A stretch of 64,000 bases of DNA from Rosistilla ulvae (lineage in GTDB: Bacteria > Planctomycetota > Planctomycetia > Pirellulales > Pirellulaceae), in the NCBI RefSeq assembly GCF_007741475.1, contig NZ_CP036261.1, positions 6,139,798 to 6,203,797 of the forward strand, given 5' to 3'. Shown here piece by piece: positions 32,972 through 42,456 of this stretch. The notes below the pieces were generated by a model. It saw nothing but the letters and a program-made list of their open reading frames with translations. It was not told the DNA's origin and ran no database searches. The position numbers and the translations under genes are program-made. The first letter of the stretch is position 1. Each line of letters begins with the position of its first letter.

Positions 32972-35769
32972 ACCAACACCTCTTGATTGTGTTCTTCGTT
33001 ACTACTGGACATTGCCTTTTCACTCAACGTACGGATCGCACGGATCAGGTTTTCTCGGTCGAGCTTCACTTGATAATCGTCGATGCCCGCGCGTCGCCCG
33101 TTGCTGATATCCGTGTCCGAAGCCAACGACGTCAACGCGATCACCGGCAAGCGTTGCAGCTCCGGATCTGCTTTAATCCGGCGACAGAATTCCAATCCGT
33201 TCATACGCGGCATCTCGATATCGGTGACCACGAGATCAAACGCGGTCTTGTCTTGAATCAAGGTCTCCCAGGCCTCTTGGCCGTCTTCAAAGTCCGAGAC
33301 GTTGAAGCCTGCGTCGCGCAAGAAGTTCGAAACCTGTTTGCGGAAGAAGGCCGAATCTTCAGCCAAACACAGGTGCAAGTCGGGTTTCACATGCTTCTTC
33401 GGCTCACCCTTCAAATCGGGTAGCGCGGTGTGAGTGATGTCATGCAGATTCAACACTCGGATGGTGCGGCCTTCCATCGCCAACGATCCGGCGATTCCGC
33501 GTTCGCTGTGGACATCGGTATCGACGTCCAATGGAATGGCCCGGATGTCTTCGATGTGCGATGCCAACATTCCGACCTCGCGTCCCGAGACACTGTAGAC
33601 AATCACAAACAACGGCCCCGAACGATCCGCCGGTGCCGCCGTGACGCACATGTCCAATTGAATCAACGGCATCGCCACCCCCCGGGTGTGCAACATCTCC
33701 CGATGTCCTACACATTCGATTTCGCTGGCGGCGATCGCTTCGATTCGCGAGATCATTCCCATCGGAATCGCGAAACTCTCGTGATCCCGATTGTTGAACA
33801 ACAGCACCGACTGGACCTCATCGCTGCCTCGCGGCGCGTCGTTCTTCTCGCTTTCGGCATTGGCCCGCTCGGTCACCGCGCGGAGATTGGTGTAGTTGGC
33901 GATCCCCGAAACATCGACGATTAACGCGACGCGGCCATCGCCGAGAATCGTCGCTCCCGAGAGACAGGGACAATCGTTTAATTGAGCCCCGACCGGTTTG
34001 ACGACGATCTCTTCGGAATCGCACAAACCGTCGACAAGAATTCCGTAGCATTGCTGCCCGGTTTCGACGACGATCACATTCTGTGCCGCCGCTCCCGGTT
34101 CGGAGAGTTCTTGCACGATCGTGCGACCGCTAGAAACACCGCCAAAAACTTCATTCAATCGAACGACGGGTAACAAGGCATCGCGGAGTCGCAATACATC
34201 GGCCCCCTTCACACGGGCAAATCTTTGCTGTGCATCCTCGGGGCGAACCCGCACCAGTTCATTGATATTCACTTGAGGAATCGCTAACCGATCGGGCCCC
34301 GATCGAACGATCAACGATGGGATGATCGCCAACGTCAGCGGCAACGTGATCTGGATACAGGTTCCCGTCCCGAGAGTCGTAAAGATCTCGACACTTCCAC
34401 CAAGCTTTTCGATATTGGTACGGACGACGTCCATCCCTACGCCCCGTCCGCTGACATCGCTGATCTGTTCAGCGGTCGAAAACCCGGGCAGAAAGATCAA
34501 CCGAGCCGCTTCGCGGTCGCTCATCTGTTGCGCTTGATCGGGCGTGATCAACCCCTTCTCCAACGCTTTATTGCGAACCACGTCGGCATCGATCCCGCGA
34601 CCGTCATCTTGGATCTCGATCACCACCTTGCCCGATTGTGGCTGAGCCCGCAGGTAGACGTTCCCATATTCGGGCTTCCCCGCAGCGACGCGCTGCGCGG
34701 GGGTCTCCATGCCGTGATCGACCGAGTTGCGAATCAGATGGGTCAACGGATCGCTGATCGCTTCGATAATCGTCTTATCGACTTCGACTTCGCTTCCTTC
34801 GATCGATAGATTGATTCGCTTCTCCAGCTTCGCCGCCAGATCCCGAACGACCCGCGAGAACTTATTAAAGACATTCCCAATCGGTTGCATCCGCGTCTTC
34901 ATAATCGCGTCTTGCATTTCCGTGGTCACTTGATTGATCCGTGCGGCGACCGATTCGAAGCCGTTTTTCTCTCGCGCCGCCAACGCCTGCAGCAACTGGT
35001 TGCGGCTGAGCACCAATTCACCCGCCAAATTCATCAAATGGTCGACGGTATCCACCGAAACACGAATGCTCGATTCGCCGCTGGACGACTTGGGACCAGA
35101 CGGTTTCCGGCTCTCCTGCGTTTCGACGGACGGTTGTCGTGCGGCAACCTGGTCGCCAACCAATGGGCTCGACGCGGTTGACGTCACCTCCGCCGACTCG
35201 GCGAGCTCGCGTGCTCGTTTGGCTTCCGCAACCGCGAGATCCAAGGCTTCGGCAAGCGGAAGATCTTCGCGAATCTCGACATCGATCGGGACCGCGGTGG
35301 CGGCGGGGACTGCCGCTGGTGGTGTCGCCTCAACAGCGGCCTGCACCGGTACGACGGCAGGTTCGGGAGCATCGCCAGCCACCCCCGAGGCGATACACTT
35401 TTCCAATTCAACCAAGTGATTGGAGATGTCGACCTCATTGGATGCCCCGACGTCGGCGACCATCGCCTGCAGCGTATCGGATGCGGAAAGCAAGCCATCG
35501 ACAATGGTCGATGTGGGGACCAGTTTTTCCTCACGCATCAGATTGAGGACGTTTTCCAGAGAGTGCGCCAGTTCGTTGATCCGCGGCAGCCCCAAGAACC
35601 CGGCGGCTCCTTTGATCGAATGGACGCCGCGGAAAACGGTATTCACCAAATCGACGTCGACATCCGCCCCCGCGGCTTCGATCGTCAGTAACTGGCTTTC
35701 GATATCGGACAGATGTTCGAGTGATTCAACAACAAACTCATCAAGTATTTCTTGGTCTTCGTTTGACAC
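32968..35769 (-). CDS. cheA: Hybrid chemotaxis kinase CheA with two CheW-like domains and a receiver
   Basis: A 933-residue kinase, first gene of the operon. The start is a GTG with GGAGG seven bases upstream. The Hpt domain (1-110) carries phospho-acceptor H50 in V-H-S-I-K-G. A Pro/Ala linker with no obvious P2 domain follows. Dimerisation and ATPase domains (about 235-480) show N-S-V-D-H-G, D-D-G-R-G-I and G-R-G-V-G-M-D-V. A first CheW-like domain is at about 485-620, and a second (V-L-L-F-N-N-R-D-H-E-S-F-A-I-P onward) at about 650-790. The receiver (about 800-925) has D850 in T-D-I-E-M-P. The receiver may serve as phosphate sink or feedback site, as in FrzE-type hybrids. Confidence 0.94.
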   Translation of the reverse strand: MSNEDQEILDEFVVESLEHLSDIESQLLTIEAAGADVDVDLVNTVFRGVHSIKGAAGFLGLPRINELAHSLENVLNLMREEKLVPTSTIVDGLLSASDTLQAMVADVGASNEVDISNHLVELEKCIASGVAGDAPEPAVVPVQAAVEATPPAAVPAATAVPIDVEIREDLPLAEALDLAVAEAKRARELAESAEVTSTASSPLVGDQVAARQPSVETQESRKPSGPKSSSGESSIRVSVDTVDHLMNLAGELVLSRNQLLQALAAREKNGFESVAARINQVTTEMQDAIMKTRMQPIGNVFNKFSRVVRDLAAKLEKRINLSIEGSEVEVDKTIIEAISDPLTHLIRNSVDHGMETPAQRVAAGKPEYGNVYLRAQPQSGKVVIEIQDDGRGIDADVVRNKALEKGLITPDQAQQMSDREAARLIFLPGFSTAEQISDVSGRGVGMDVVRTNIEKLGGSVEIFTTLGTGTCIQITLPLTLAIIPSLIVRSGPDRLAIPQVNINELVRVRPEDAQQRFARVKGADVLRLRDALLPVVRLNEVFGGVSSGRTIVQELSEPGAAAQNVIVVETGQQCYGILVDGLCDSEEIVVKPVGAQLNDCPCLSGATILGDGRVALIVDVSGIANYTNLRAVTERANAESEKNDAPRGSDEVQSVLLFNNRDHESFAIPMGMISRIEAIAASEIECVGHREMLHTRGVAMPLIQLDMCVTAAPADRSGPLFVIVYSVSGREVGMLASHIEDIRAIPLDVDTDVHSERGIAGSLAMEGRTIRVLNLHDITHTALPDLKGEPKKHVKPDLHLCLAEDSAFFRKQVSNFLRDAGFNVSDFEDGQEAWETLIQDKTAFDLVVTDIEMPRMNGLEFCRRIKADPELQRLPVIALTSLASDTDISNGRRAGIDDYQVKLDRENLIRAIRTLSEKAMSSSNEEHNQEVLV

Positions 35770-36228
35770 GACGTTGCCTCCGAGGAGATTAAATAAGTTC
35801 CCCGCGAGCGCAGCGGGCTAACCTGATTCATGGCTCTCGAAACATAAGCCGTGAATTTGACGTCGGAGGCGCGCATGACCGAAGAACCGGCAAAGATTCC
35901 ACGCGCGAAAGAGTCCAACAAGTGTGAATTGCCGGATGTAGCGATTAGGGTGGGTACGGCCAGCCAGCGACGCCCCAACGCTTCTTAATACAGAAACGTT
36001 GTCGGACATAGTCGCGGCGATTCAAAACCAAGTTGAACCATGGGCGCGTGCGATTTTCTACTGATTTTCCTCTAGTGCCACCATTCCCATGCTAAGTTAT
36101 TCTTGGGTAACGCGTGATCTGACAGACGCGGTCCCCAAATTGAATTGGACTGCTACCTAAATAATAGGTCACGCTACCGGTTTGCGCCGATCCAATATCG
36201 AAACACATACGTGAAAAGGAACAATTCG
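35770..36228. other. Divergent control region of the chemosensory locus
   Basis: A 459-base spacer between cheA (minus) and cheY (plus). It must contain both promoters. AAAAGGA at 36214-36220 is the cheY SD. No sigma-28 or sigma-54 consensus could be identified by eye, and no RNA gene was seen. Confidence 0.5.
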
Positions 36229-36603
36229 ATGGACCAAAAGGTTCTATTAGCGGATGACTCGGGCGTCATGCGCAAGATCATATTGCGAGCGTTGAATGCT
36301 GCCGGCGTTACCGATGTTATCGAAGCGGCCGATGGGTCCCAAGCGTGGGCCTCCTTTCAATCGACCCAATTCGACATGGTTCTGACCGATTGGAACATGC
36401 CGATGATGACCGGTTTGGAGCTGTTGAAGAACATTCGCCAAGCGGGCTCGACGATTCCGGTGATCATGATCACGACCGAATCCGAACGGGGCCGGGTGAT
36501 CGAAGCGATCCAAGCAGGCGTATCGGACTTTCTGCCCAAGCCGTTTGAAAACGAACTGCTGCAAGAGAAGCTCATCAAGCATCTCAGTGCGATCGCCTCA
36601 TAG
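36229..36603 (+). CDS. cheY: Response regulator CheY
   Basis: A 124-residue single-domain receiver. The ATG with AAAAGGA upstream was chosen over a longer frame. Conserved residues are D9/D10 (A-D-D-S), phospho-acceptor D54 (L-T-D-W-N-M-P), the Thr of I-T-T-E and Lys of L-P-K-P. The signature D-W-N-M-P-x-M-x-G is typical of true CheY rather than transcriptional regulators. It is transcribed away from cheA and followed 86 bases later by cheX. It is the likely diffusible output of CheA; no flagellar gene is in the window to show its target. Confidence 0.94.
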   Translation: MDQKVLLADDSGVMRKIILRALNAAGVTDVIEAADGSQAWASFQSTQFDMVLTDWNMPMMTGLELLKNIRQAGSTIPVIMITTESERGRVIEAIQAGVSDFLPKPFENELLQEKLIKHLSAIAS

Positions 36604-36689
36604 GCGAGCCACGTCAAGACACCGTGTCATCGATCGATAGACATCGATCCTCGACCCCATTCCAACAAAAACTTCTAGGGGCACATCCG

Positions 36690-37190
36690 ATGCTGACTTC
36701 CGAAAATCAAGCTTTCCAAAAAGCCGTCGAAGAGATTCTTGCCAGCTGTCTTAGCTGCGACGCCACTTTAAAAGAAATCGGCGAGACGACACCGGCCGAC
36801 CGCATTCACGAAATCAAGGGGATCATCGGCATCTCGGGGGCGATCTGCGGGACCGCCGCGCTCAGCATCACCCGCGACTTTGCTTACAAGGCGACCGGCG
36901 CGCTGCTAGGCGAAACCCCGACGGAACTCAACTCCGACGTCGTCGATGCTGTCGGCGAGATCGTCAACATGATCGCTGGTCGGGCTCGTGTCCTATTGGG
37001 AAATGAAGCGACCAACATGTCTTTGCCGTCGGTCATCCTAGGGCAGTGCGAGATCGCCTTCGGTTCAGAGAACCACGGCACCTGTTTGCGATTCGAAACC
37101 CCCTGGGGGCCTGTTTCGATGGAATTGGTCCTGAAACAACAATCGAATTCTCCAATCCCCAACGTAACGCCGGTCGCCATACTTGCCTAG
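36690..37190 (+). CDS. cheX: CheX-like CheY-P phosphatase
   Basis: A 166-residue CheC/CheX/FliY-family protein expected to dephosphorylate CheY. The start ATG is preceded by CTAGGGG; the longer frame upstream is unsupported. The diagnostic helix is D-V-V-D-A-V-G-E-I-V-N-M-I-A-G, holding the E-x-x-N catalytic pair. A second such helix is absent, which fits CheX rather than CheC. G-I-I-G-I-S-G and C-L-R-F-E-T-P-W-G are in the expected beta-sheet positions. It lies directly downstream of cheY on the same strand. Confidence 0.88.
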   Translation: MLTSENQAFQKAVEEILASCLSCDATLKEIGETTPADRIHEIKGIIGISGAICGTAALSITRDFAYKATGALLGETPTELNSDVVDAVGEIVNMIAGRARVLLGNEATNMSLPSVILGQCEIAFGSENHGTCLRFETPWGPVSMELVLKQQSNSPIPNVTPVAILA

Positions 37191-37477
37191 CATGCCGATC
37201 CATCATAGATTTTGAGGCAGCGGCATCACCCATGCCGCTTGCTCCTACCCGGCCAAACGTTTGCACCTGCCATCCCACCGTGGGCTCCATCGCGGACGCG
37301 CGATCGACGCATAAGAATCGCTTCGTTCGTGCCTGAGGTCTCTCGACGATGTGCCGCAACGGCTGGCCGGCGGTGATTGCAAGTTTACGGCGAGCTTGAA
37401 TCTGCCGGGTTGCCCCACGAATGTATGTTCATTACCAGTACCGAATGATTCATCCAACGGAGTGATTGCAGAGAACA

Positions 37478-37771
37478 ATGGACGTTTCGAAATTAAAACG
37501 CGGCGACTGGGTCATCTATCGCAAACAGAAGAGCAGCACGTCGCCCGGGGCGCGTGCGACCGATGTCCATCCCACCGCGGGGGGAGACACCTATCACTAC
37601 CTGGTCGACAAATTCTGGGTCGTCGACGAGGTCCTCGATGGCCAACAGGTCCGTTTGCGGACTCGACGAGGAAAACAGAACACGATCACGGCGGACGATC
37701 CGCGTCTGCGACGCGCTTCCTGGTGGGAGCGTTTGCTGTATCGCAGCCGCTTTAGAAACATCGAACTCTAA
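37478..37771 (+). CDS. Small hypothetical protein
   Basis: A 97-residue basic protein with no signal peptide or membrane helix. It begins M-D-V-S-K-L-K-R-G-D-W-V-I-Y-R-K-Q-K and continues with short strands (D-K-F-W-V-V-D-E-V, then Q-V-R-L-R-T-R-R-G-K), suggesting a small beta-barrel, perhaps nucleic-acid binding. I believe similar proteins occur in related planctomycetes but cannot name a family. A TTG start four codons upstream is possible. It follows cheX by 287 bases, a gap with no recognised feature. Confidence 0.6.
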   Translation: MDVSKLKRGDWVIYRKQKSSTSPGARATDVHPTAGGDTYHYLVDKFWVVDEVLDGQQVRLRTRRGKQNTITADDPRLRRASWWERLLYRSRFRNIEL

Positions 37772-37924
37772 ACTGCGATTCTGCCGTTTCGCCATCGCAA
37801 GAACAGGTCGAATCGCCCGGCAGTCCGACATCACGCCCCACAATATCGCCGCGGCCGAGCGAGATTGCGCGTCGCCCGGTGCCAAGTCCAGATCGCAATC
37901 GCTGCTGCGATCCCCCGCTTCCGA

Positions 37925-39082
37925 TCAATCCAACCAATCGCCATCGGCAAGGCGTTCGGGAACATAGGTCTCCGTCACATAACTGATCCCCAGGTTGATC
38001 AGCGACTCGACCTCCAGCTTAAAATCGTTCTGCAGCATCTTATCGATCTCTTTCTGCCAACGTTTCTTGCCCTCGAACCATGGATACTTCTTGATTTGGT
38101 TGGCCCGTTTGCGATCGGTATCGTTCATCTTGATCGTGACGTTCATGTCCAACCCGCAGCGTTCCAAGTCGATGCTGCGAAGCCCCAAGAACTTCGCGTC
38201 GGGGATCGTCATCCGCTGCGATTCAAACGCCAGGTTGATCGACCCCTGCTTGATCACGCTGTAGATGTAATATCCCCAGGGGTCGTTATCGAGCACGCAG
38301 TAGACGGGCAGTTCCAATTCGTTGTGCATCCGATGCAGCAATCGCCGCACGCCGCGCGGCGGTTGACCGGCACCATGGGTCAATAAACAGTTGTGCTTTT
38401 TCCAAAACTTGTCTTCGTTGAAACGCTGCCAGACCGTTCCTTTTTCGACATGCAGGATAAAGTCGGCGGTGCAGCGTTTGAATTTGATCCGATCGGGTTC
38501 CACGATCGACGGAATCCCATAACCGCCGCTCCCCATCCGCGCGCAATCGATCTCGTCCCCCATATCTTCCAACACGATCGGGCCGACCATCTCGCCCCGC
38601 TTGTCGGCGTACAGGTGCAGTTCTTCACGCAGCGAATTCGCCAGGACTTCCAGATCTTCGATCACCGCATCGGATTCGCCCTGATTGTTGAACGTCTCCT
38701 CTTTGGCACCTTTGATCGTGTGCTTCATCCGATAGTAAAGACCACGAATGCTGGTTGTCTTGCCTTCGTCGATCAGCCCCTTGCAACCGCTGCCGGCCAG
38801 CAGGGTTTGCATGTAGGATCGCGCTTGGTTCAGGTTGAACAGCTCGCGACGGTTTGTGTTTTTCCCCATCTCGATATAGCGTTTCGTTTTATTGAAACGC
38901 ACGTTCGAAAGCGCCCGCGTCGGGATATCCAGAAACGGATCGCGGCCCCGTGTCGCCGAACTGACGACCTTGTCCGCGAGCCCCTCGAGTTTGCTGAGCG
39001 TCGATTTATCGATCGGCGTCAACTTCACTGGCTTCGGTTTTTCGGGAACGAACTTTTTAGGAGCTTGTTTTTTCTTAGCCAT
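37925..39082 (-). CDS. top6A: DNA topoisomerase VI subunit A
   Basis: A 385-residue Spo11-like DNA-cleaving subunit of type IIB topoisomerase. The start is the M-A-K-K-K-Q ATG; the open frame upstream is not domain-like. A Lys/Pro-rich leader (1-35) precedes the winged-helix 5Y-CAP domain, with the catalytic tyrosine in S-I-R-G-L-Y-Y-R (Y116/Y117). The Toprim domain has I-V-L-E-D-M and V-L-D-N-D-P-W-G, which bind Mg. With subunit B it cuts both strands with 2-base 5-prime overhangs to relax or decatenate DNA. It follows top6B with a 146-base gap. The enzyme is archaeal/plant-typical and patchy in bacteria. Confidence 0.93.
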   Translation of the reverse strand: MAKKKQAPKKFVPEKPKPVKLTPIDKSTLSKLEGLADKVVSSATRGRDPFLDIPTRALSNVRFNKTKRYIEMGKNTNRRELFNLNQARSYMQTLLAGSGCKGLIDEGKTTSIRGLYYRMKHTIKGAKEETFNNQGESDAVIEDLEVLANSLREELHLYADKRGEMVGPIVLEDMGDEIDCARMGSGGYGIPSIVEPDRIKFKRCTADFILHVEKGTVWQRFNEDKFWKKHNCLLTHGAGQPPRGVRRLLHRMHNELELPVYCVLDNDPWGYYIYSVIKQGSINLAFESQRMTIPDAKFLGLRSIDLERCGLDMNVTIKMNDTDRKRANQIKKYPWFEGKKRWQKEIDKMLQNDFKLEVESLINLGISYVTETYVPERLADGDWLD

Positions 39083-39228
39083 GATTCTTGAGATCCATCG
39101 TTGTCGCAACCTCCACCCCGATCCGCGGTGGCGAAGGCCAAACTTGTTATCGAGCGTTCCGGCCTGCGATCGGTTCGCATCCTGTGCCGGAGACAACGCT
39201 CAAACGTTGTCCAGAGTTTGCCAATTGC

Positions 39229-41307
39229 TTACGCGTCGAACAGTTCACCCTGTTCGACCGAATCGTCCTCCGCCGGAGCCTCTTCCGCGGCGGCGGCCGG
39301 TTGGACCGCTGCGCTGGCCGCGGGGACCGTCTTGGCCGCGTTGTCGACGATCAACACGCCGTCTCCAAGATCGAGTTCCGATTCATCTTGAATCACTTTA
39401 CCCCGTTCATCGAGAACCACATCCGCATCGGCTGTCTTCTTTTTGGCGACCTCTAACAAGTGGTCGTAGACCTCTTGGGTATCGCAGCCGTTCATGCCGT
39501 GCAAGGCTTGCGCGACCTCGCCCAGATACCGCAGAAAGACGCTTCGCCGCTCTCCTTCCTGCTTCACTTTTTGCCGGCGTCGCAGGAACATTCCCAGCTT
39601 GCGACCGACAAACTGCAGCGCCAATCGCAGCTCCTTTTCGATCTCCGGATAATTGGCGACCGCCTCTTTCGATTCGCTGGTAAACGGCACCCAAACGCTG
39701 GCGACGTGGACCATCACCGAAACGGGACCGTTGGGCAAGTTGCCGCGGGATTGGGTCAGGCCATAACTGCGCCAATTCATCCCCATCACCGCTTGCGTGA
39801 TCGCACACGCACCGGCTTGAAATTGCAGCGGCACACGATTGGCAAACCGCATCACTTGCATCGATTGCCCTTCGCTGATGCTGACGTTTTGCAACGCATC
39901 ATGCAACGCCAACCGCTCCTTGGGCGTCAGATTCGCGGGGCTCTTGCGGGTCTTTAATGCCGCCTGTTTCATGATCTTGTCGGCACCGTCGGAACCGACG
40001 CCGCTGAACGTATCCATCAAGAACTTTCGCAACGTTCGCGCGTCGGTCTGGCCGATCAGTTCATTCAAATCATCGCGTGAGATCGCATGCGTTTGTGGAC
40101 CGCCACCGTACGCGAGTGCGACTTCGATGATAAACGGATTTCCGCGATAGACCGCCGGTGGTCGGCTGGATGCTGCGTAGAACTCGCCCGGCACCACGGT
40201 GCTAATTCCCTTCAACAGCAACCCCTGGCCGATCGGTACGACACAATCGGTGGACGGGGGGCGAATCTTCGCCTCTTGCATCGCATGGAAGACTTTATCC
40301 GCTTCGTCACGGCCGATTTTTTTTGTCGTCACCCGGCTGCCGATCCCCGCCGCTTCGCAGATCCGGCGAGCGACCGCGGGAGTCACACAGGAGAACGAAC
40401 TCTGCAGAAACTGGCTGATCGTATTGACGTTGTCGGCCGACATCATCGCCATCAGATGTCCCAGCTCGACACCATACGGATGCGGCTTGATCTCTTTTGC
40501 CTCGGCCGGCAATTCGGTCGTGCTTCGCCAATAGGACCGCGCCGTTCCATCGGGGTCCATGTAGTGAACAGTGATGTGCGGGTTGGCGATGGCGGTTTGT
40601 TCGATGTATTCATCGACGCTTCCCCGACCCTTTTTGTAAATCGCAGCCAGTTCGATTGTGACCCGCGTGCCGTGCGTTACGTCTTCGCTGGTACCGTCTT
40701 CATACGGGATCACCGTCTCCCACGCGATCCCCGCTTTTTCGATGTACTGGCGTCCCTTTTCCCCAGCGGGAATATCGATCCCATCCCCCTTGCCGTTGAC
40801 GATCTCCGGCTGATTCTTCTTGGTGTCGATCTGCAGCTCAAAATAGTGAGCCGGCTTGCGGACCGAGACCTTGCTGACGATTTTGACCGGTTGCCCACTG
40901 GTCAACATCCCGTTCATTCCCGCGGCACTGATCCCGATCCCCTGCTGACCGCGGCTCATCCGCAAACGATGAAACTTGCTGCCGTACAACAGTTTGCCGA
41001 AGATCAACGGGATCTGTTTCTTGACGATCCCGGGACCGTTGTCTTGGATCGAAACCCGGTAGCGGCCCGATTGCGTTGCTTCCAACTGGACCCAGATCAC
41101 CGGCAGAATGCCAGCTTCCTCGCACGCATCGAGCGAGTTGTCGACAGCCTCTTTGACCGTCGTCAACAGCGACTTTCGCGGATTGTCGAAACCCAACAGA
41201 TGCTTGTTTTTTGCAAAGAACTCGCTGACCGAAATGTCGCGTTGGCCCTTGGCCATCGCTTCGGCTGTACTTCGACGTGTCTTGGGGGTGCTTGCTGCGG
41301 CCGCCAT
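39229..41307 (-). CDS. top6B: DNA topoisomerase VI subunit B
   Basis: A 692-residue GHKL ATPase subunit. AAGGA precedes the ATG. The ATPase shows E-A-V-D-N-S-L-D-A-C (N-box), D-N-G-P-G-I and G-Q-Q-G-I-G-I-S-A-A; then the H2TH and transducer domains (G-V-G-S-D-G-A-D-K-I near 420, F-A-N-R-V-P-L-Q-F near 490). The last 60 residues are an Ala/Glu-rich tail without known function. It controls DNA capture by subunit A through ATP-driven dimerisation. Being upstream on the same strand, it forms a two-gene unit with top6A; the 146-base gap is larger than in a tight operon. Confidence 0.93.
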   Translation of the reverse strand: MAAAASTPKTRRSTAEAMAKGQRDISVSEFFAKNKHLLGFDNPRKSLLTTVKEAVDNSLDACEEAGILPVIWVQLEATQSGRYRVSIQDNGPGIVKKQIPLIFGKLLYGSKFHRLRMSRGQQGIGISAAGMNGMLTSGQPVKIVSKVSVRKPAHYFELQIDTKKNQPEIVNGKGDGIDIPAGEKGRQYIEKAGIAWETVIPYEDGTSEDVTHGTRVTIELAAIYKKGRGSVDEYIEQTAIANPHITVHYMDPDGTARSYWRSTTELPAEAKEIKPHPYGVELGHLMAMMSADNVNTISQFLQSSFSCVTPAVARRICEAAGIGSRVTTKKIGRDEADKVFHAMQEAKIRPPSTDCVVPIGQGLLLKGISTVVPGEFYAASSRPPAVYRGNPFIIEVALAYGGGPQTHAISRDDLNELIGQTDARTLRKFLMDTFSGVGSDGADKIMKQAALKTRKSPANLTPKERLALHDALQNVSISEGQSMQVMRFANRVPLQFQAGACAITQAVMGMNWRSYGLTQSRGNLPNGPVSVMVHVASVWVPFTSESKEAVANYPEIEKELRLALQFVGRKLGMFLRRRQKVKQEGERRSVFLRYLGEVAQALHGMNGCDTQEVYDHLLEVAKKKTADADVVLDERGKVIQDESELDLGDGVLIVDNAAKTVPAASAAVQPAAAAEEAPAEDDSVEQGELFDA

Positions 41308-41764
41308 CTTTTCCTTCTCGGTCGACTGTCAGAATCCGTATCATCGTTACTTCGGTTATCGGCAACGGCAAGCTGTTCTTCAGCCAATTTGCCTGCAGCC
41401 GGGGCAATCAATTCCCATCTTTCGCCCTTGCGGGGGTCCCGAGCCAGGGCAATCGGTGCGGATCGGCTACCGGACGCCACCACCAAATCGTGGCCGATTG
41501 TAACGATTCCGCAAACTTGGTCCTAGCCACAGACAGGGCAATCTGCGCCGGTTGCGGGCGACACGCAGTCCCGGAGAGAAAACGTTGGTTTGGAGATGTA
41601 GATAGAACCGAAAAGACCCCAATAGCCGGACGAACGCAATTCATCCGGAAAAGAGACACAATGCTGGCAAAAGCACAAACACGAACGACGATCCAACGTC
41701 CGGTGCGATCGCCCGAATAGTTCGGGCACCACTTCGGAGATCCGTCTTCCAGGGAGGAAGAACC
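41308..41764. other. Divergent intergenic region
   Basis: A 457-base spacer between top6B (minus) and a secreted protein gene (plus). Open frames here are short or antisense extensions. GGGAGGAAG at 41751-41759 is the SD of the next gene. No other element was recognised. Confidence 0.45.
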
Positions 41765-42355
41765 ATGCGTTTTACGGCGCGATTCATCGCAGCGATCACC
41801 ATTGCAGCTTCGGCGACCGCAACGGCAAATGCCCAACAAGTCGTTGGCGAATATATCGTGGATTCTCAAATCATCTCCGACGTAGCAGTCGGTGACGCGG
41901 GGGGCGAAGGTCACCAAGCGTCCCCTTCGGACAGCTATTCCGACCAAGGCTACCCGGTCGCGGACGGCGGCGCGGAATATGTCCAAGCCAGCACGGGCCG
42001 ACGCGCGGTCCAGGGTTCGGGGCGAATGGCCGCGATGGCCCACGGCGGCCAACAAGGGCCTTACATTCCTAAGCAATACGCCCAGCCCGACCTGTTCTAC
42101 AACTATTACTCCAACGGTCAAAACCAGGTCAACGCAGAGATGTACCTGGCCCCCGGCCCGGTTCCCGCCTTTGTCGGCCACACCTGGGTCCCCTACCAGC
42201 CGCTGATGCCCCACAACTATTTGTATCAACATAAAGACCGCTACCATAATCATTACGACTATGGCCGGGGCACTAATCGAACCAAGGCGACTTATAGGGT
42301 TGCCCCCAAGCAATATGCCCAAACGTTGTACAACTTTTTGCGAATCCCACGCTAA
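41765..42355 (+). CDS. Secreted Tyr/His/Gln-rich hypothetical protein
   Basis: A 196-residue exported protein with a strong SD and signal peptide (M-R-F-T-A-R-F-I, Ala-rich core, A-N-A-Q cleavage near 24). The mature protein is rich in Gly, Tyr, Gln and His, with L-F-Y-N-Y-Y-S-N-G-Q-N near 120 and P-H-N-Y-L-Y-Q-H-K-D-R near 160. It lacks a recognised domain. The next gene downstream encodes another small Tyr/His-rich exported protein, so the two may act in the same surface structure. A long frame on the opposite strand (41408-42451) is a shadow. Confidence 0.7.
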   Translation: MRFTARFIAAITIAASATATANAQQVVGEYIVDSQIISDVAVGDAGGEGHQASPSDSYSDQGYPVADGGAEYVQASTGRRAVQGSGRMAAMAHGGQQGPYIPKQYAQPDLFYNYYSNGQNQVNAEMYLAPGPVPAFVGHTWVPYQPLMPHNYLYQHKDRYHNHYDYGRGTNRTKATYRVAPKQYAQTLYNFLRIPR

Positions 42356-42456
42356 TTGAACGTATCGTGGTACAACAGGTCGTTTTGTCTGTGATCTGAA
42401 ACTCGCCACCCCATGCAAGGCCGCGACTGGCTTTGAACACTGGAGCATCATTCGCC

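Noticed and set aside
40087-41526. 479-codon open frame on the plus strand
   Set aside because: Antisense to top6B, which has clear GHKL motifs.
41408-42451. 347-codon open frame on the minus strand
   Set aside because: It covers a secreted-protein gene with a strong SD and signal peptide on the other strand, and extends into non-coding sequence.
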